From Candidatus Altimarinota bacterium (lineage in GTDB: Bacteria > Patescibacteriota > Gracilibacteria > UBA4473): DNA of 5,433 bases. Location: positions 1 through 5,433 of the forward strand of contig JAHDDZ010000022.1 of NCBI GenBank assembly GCA_020629095.1, written 5' to 3'. The notes beneath the pieces were generated by a model. It was not told the DNA's origin, made no database searches, and saw only the letters and a program-made list of their open reading frames with translations. The position numbers and the translations under genes are program-made. How positions within the stretch are numbered: the first letter of the stretch is position 1; every line of letters begins with the position of its first letter. Of this stretch, positions 5,106 through 5,433 are shown in pieces.

Positions 5106-5433
5106 TTAGAGGAAATATGCCTCTATTTGAAAGCTCCCAGGGACTGTTTTTGGAGTGACCATGCACCAAGAATATGTTGTATCTGTATCTTGCAAATAGT
5201 CCAGTAATCTGGTTTCTATTTGTTTTGGGGTCATATCAATATCACTCGTTGAAAAATTGATCAGACTAACTCTTGGGTACTTGGAATCTTTTTTACACCC
5301 ATAGAAAGATCCATCAGGCAGTTTTAACTTTGTAAAATGAAGAATGTCTAATTGCATTTGTATTGCATCCATAATTGATAAATATTTGTGACCGCTGCAC
5401 CACAACTGGCACACTGGCCACAAATACTCATTA
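5106..5433 (-). CDS. Unidentified AT-rich reading frame, open to the right edge
   Basis: I do not recognise this protein. The frame is open from the window edge to a TAA at 5106-5108, so it may be the C-terminal part of a longer gene. If it begins inside the window, the first ATG is at 5372 (88 residues), and a TTG at 5423 is another option. The pattern of hydrophobic residues continues through Met-18 counted from 5423 (HKYLSIMDAIQMQLDILHF looks like one amphipathic helix), which favours a start further upstream. The rest has a mixed, protein-like composition with LPDGSFYG, SKYPRVSLINFS and TPKQIETRLLDYLQ, and no signal peptide or membrane segment. By hand count bases 5101-5340 are about 36% GC, clearly lower than the other genes here. 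A minus-strand terminator follows its stop, which supports it being a transcribed gene. Function unknown. Confidence 0.45.
   Translation of the reverse strand, partial: NEYLWPVCQLWCSGHKYLSIMDAIQMQLDILHFTKLKLPDGSFYGCKKDSKYPRVSLINFSTSDIDMTPKQIETRLLDYLQDTDTTYSWCMVTPKTVPGSFQIEAYFL

Noticed and set aside
5429..5431. ATG opening a short Cys-rich frame (MSICGQCASCGAAV) at the right edge
   Set aside because: It stops after 27 codons inside the window; kept only as a possible frameshift remark, not as a gene.
1..5433. CRISPR arrays, tRNA or rRNA genes, insertion sequences, riboswitches
   Set aside because: Reading both strands showed no spaced direct repeats, cloverleaf-like stretch, transposase frame or leader long enough for a riboswitch.

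Overview
This 5.4 kb window looks like a compact bacterial chromosome segment. It holds one long leftward operon, one small rightward gene diverging from it, and an unidentified AT-rich reading frame at the right edge. The standard code fits: carA ends in TGA, and none of the main genes needs TGA read as sense, which argues against code-25 lineages such as Absconditabacteria or Gracilibacteria. The sigma70-like promoters do not look like Bacteroidota promoters. The tight packing, small proteins, prohibitin-like SPFH protein and lack of Shine-Dalgarno sites would suit a Patescibacteria (CPR)-type genome. This placement is tentative; there is no rRNA or other marker in the window.

Layout. The minus-strand operon starts at a well-formed promoter (4575-4602) whose predicted transcription start falls on the gatC ATG at 4567. 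It then runs gatC-gatA, read as one uninterrupted frame (4567-2849), an SPFH/prohibitin-like membrane protein (2829-1858), carA (1861-797) and carB (800 to beyond base 1). The gatA-SPFH gap is 19 bp. SPFH/carA and carA/carB overlap by ATGA, so the genes are probably co-transcribed and translationally coupled. On the plus strand, 4652-5056 encodes a small HxGH-type nucleotidyltransferase resembling archaeal FAD synthase (RibL) and TagD-like cytidylyltransferases. It also has a promoter placed so that its mRNA would be leaderless. A hairpin at 5055-5096 separates it from a converging AT-rich frame of unknown function that is open to the right edge.

How the genes work together. GatC and GatA are two of the three subunits of the tRNA-dependent amidotransferase that makes Gln-tRNA(Gln) and/or Asn-tRNA(Asn); gatB is not in the window. 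CarA and CarB form the glutamine-hydrolysing carbamoyl-phosphate synthase that supplies pyrimidine and arginine synthesis. Both GatCAB and CarAB move ammonia from glutamine, but the inserted SPFH gene has no obvious link to either.

Most notable points: the apparent zero-linker GatC-GatA fusion, which a single base in an A4 run could create or abolish; the paired leaderless-type promoters; and a CarA/CarB pair whose motifs match the Bacteroidota/eukaryotic (CAD/CPS1) type rather than the proteobacterial type. I see no phage, CRISPR, transposon, tRNA or rRNA, and no clear novel multi-gene system.
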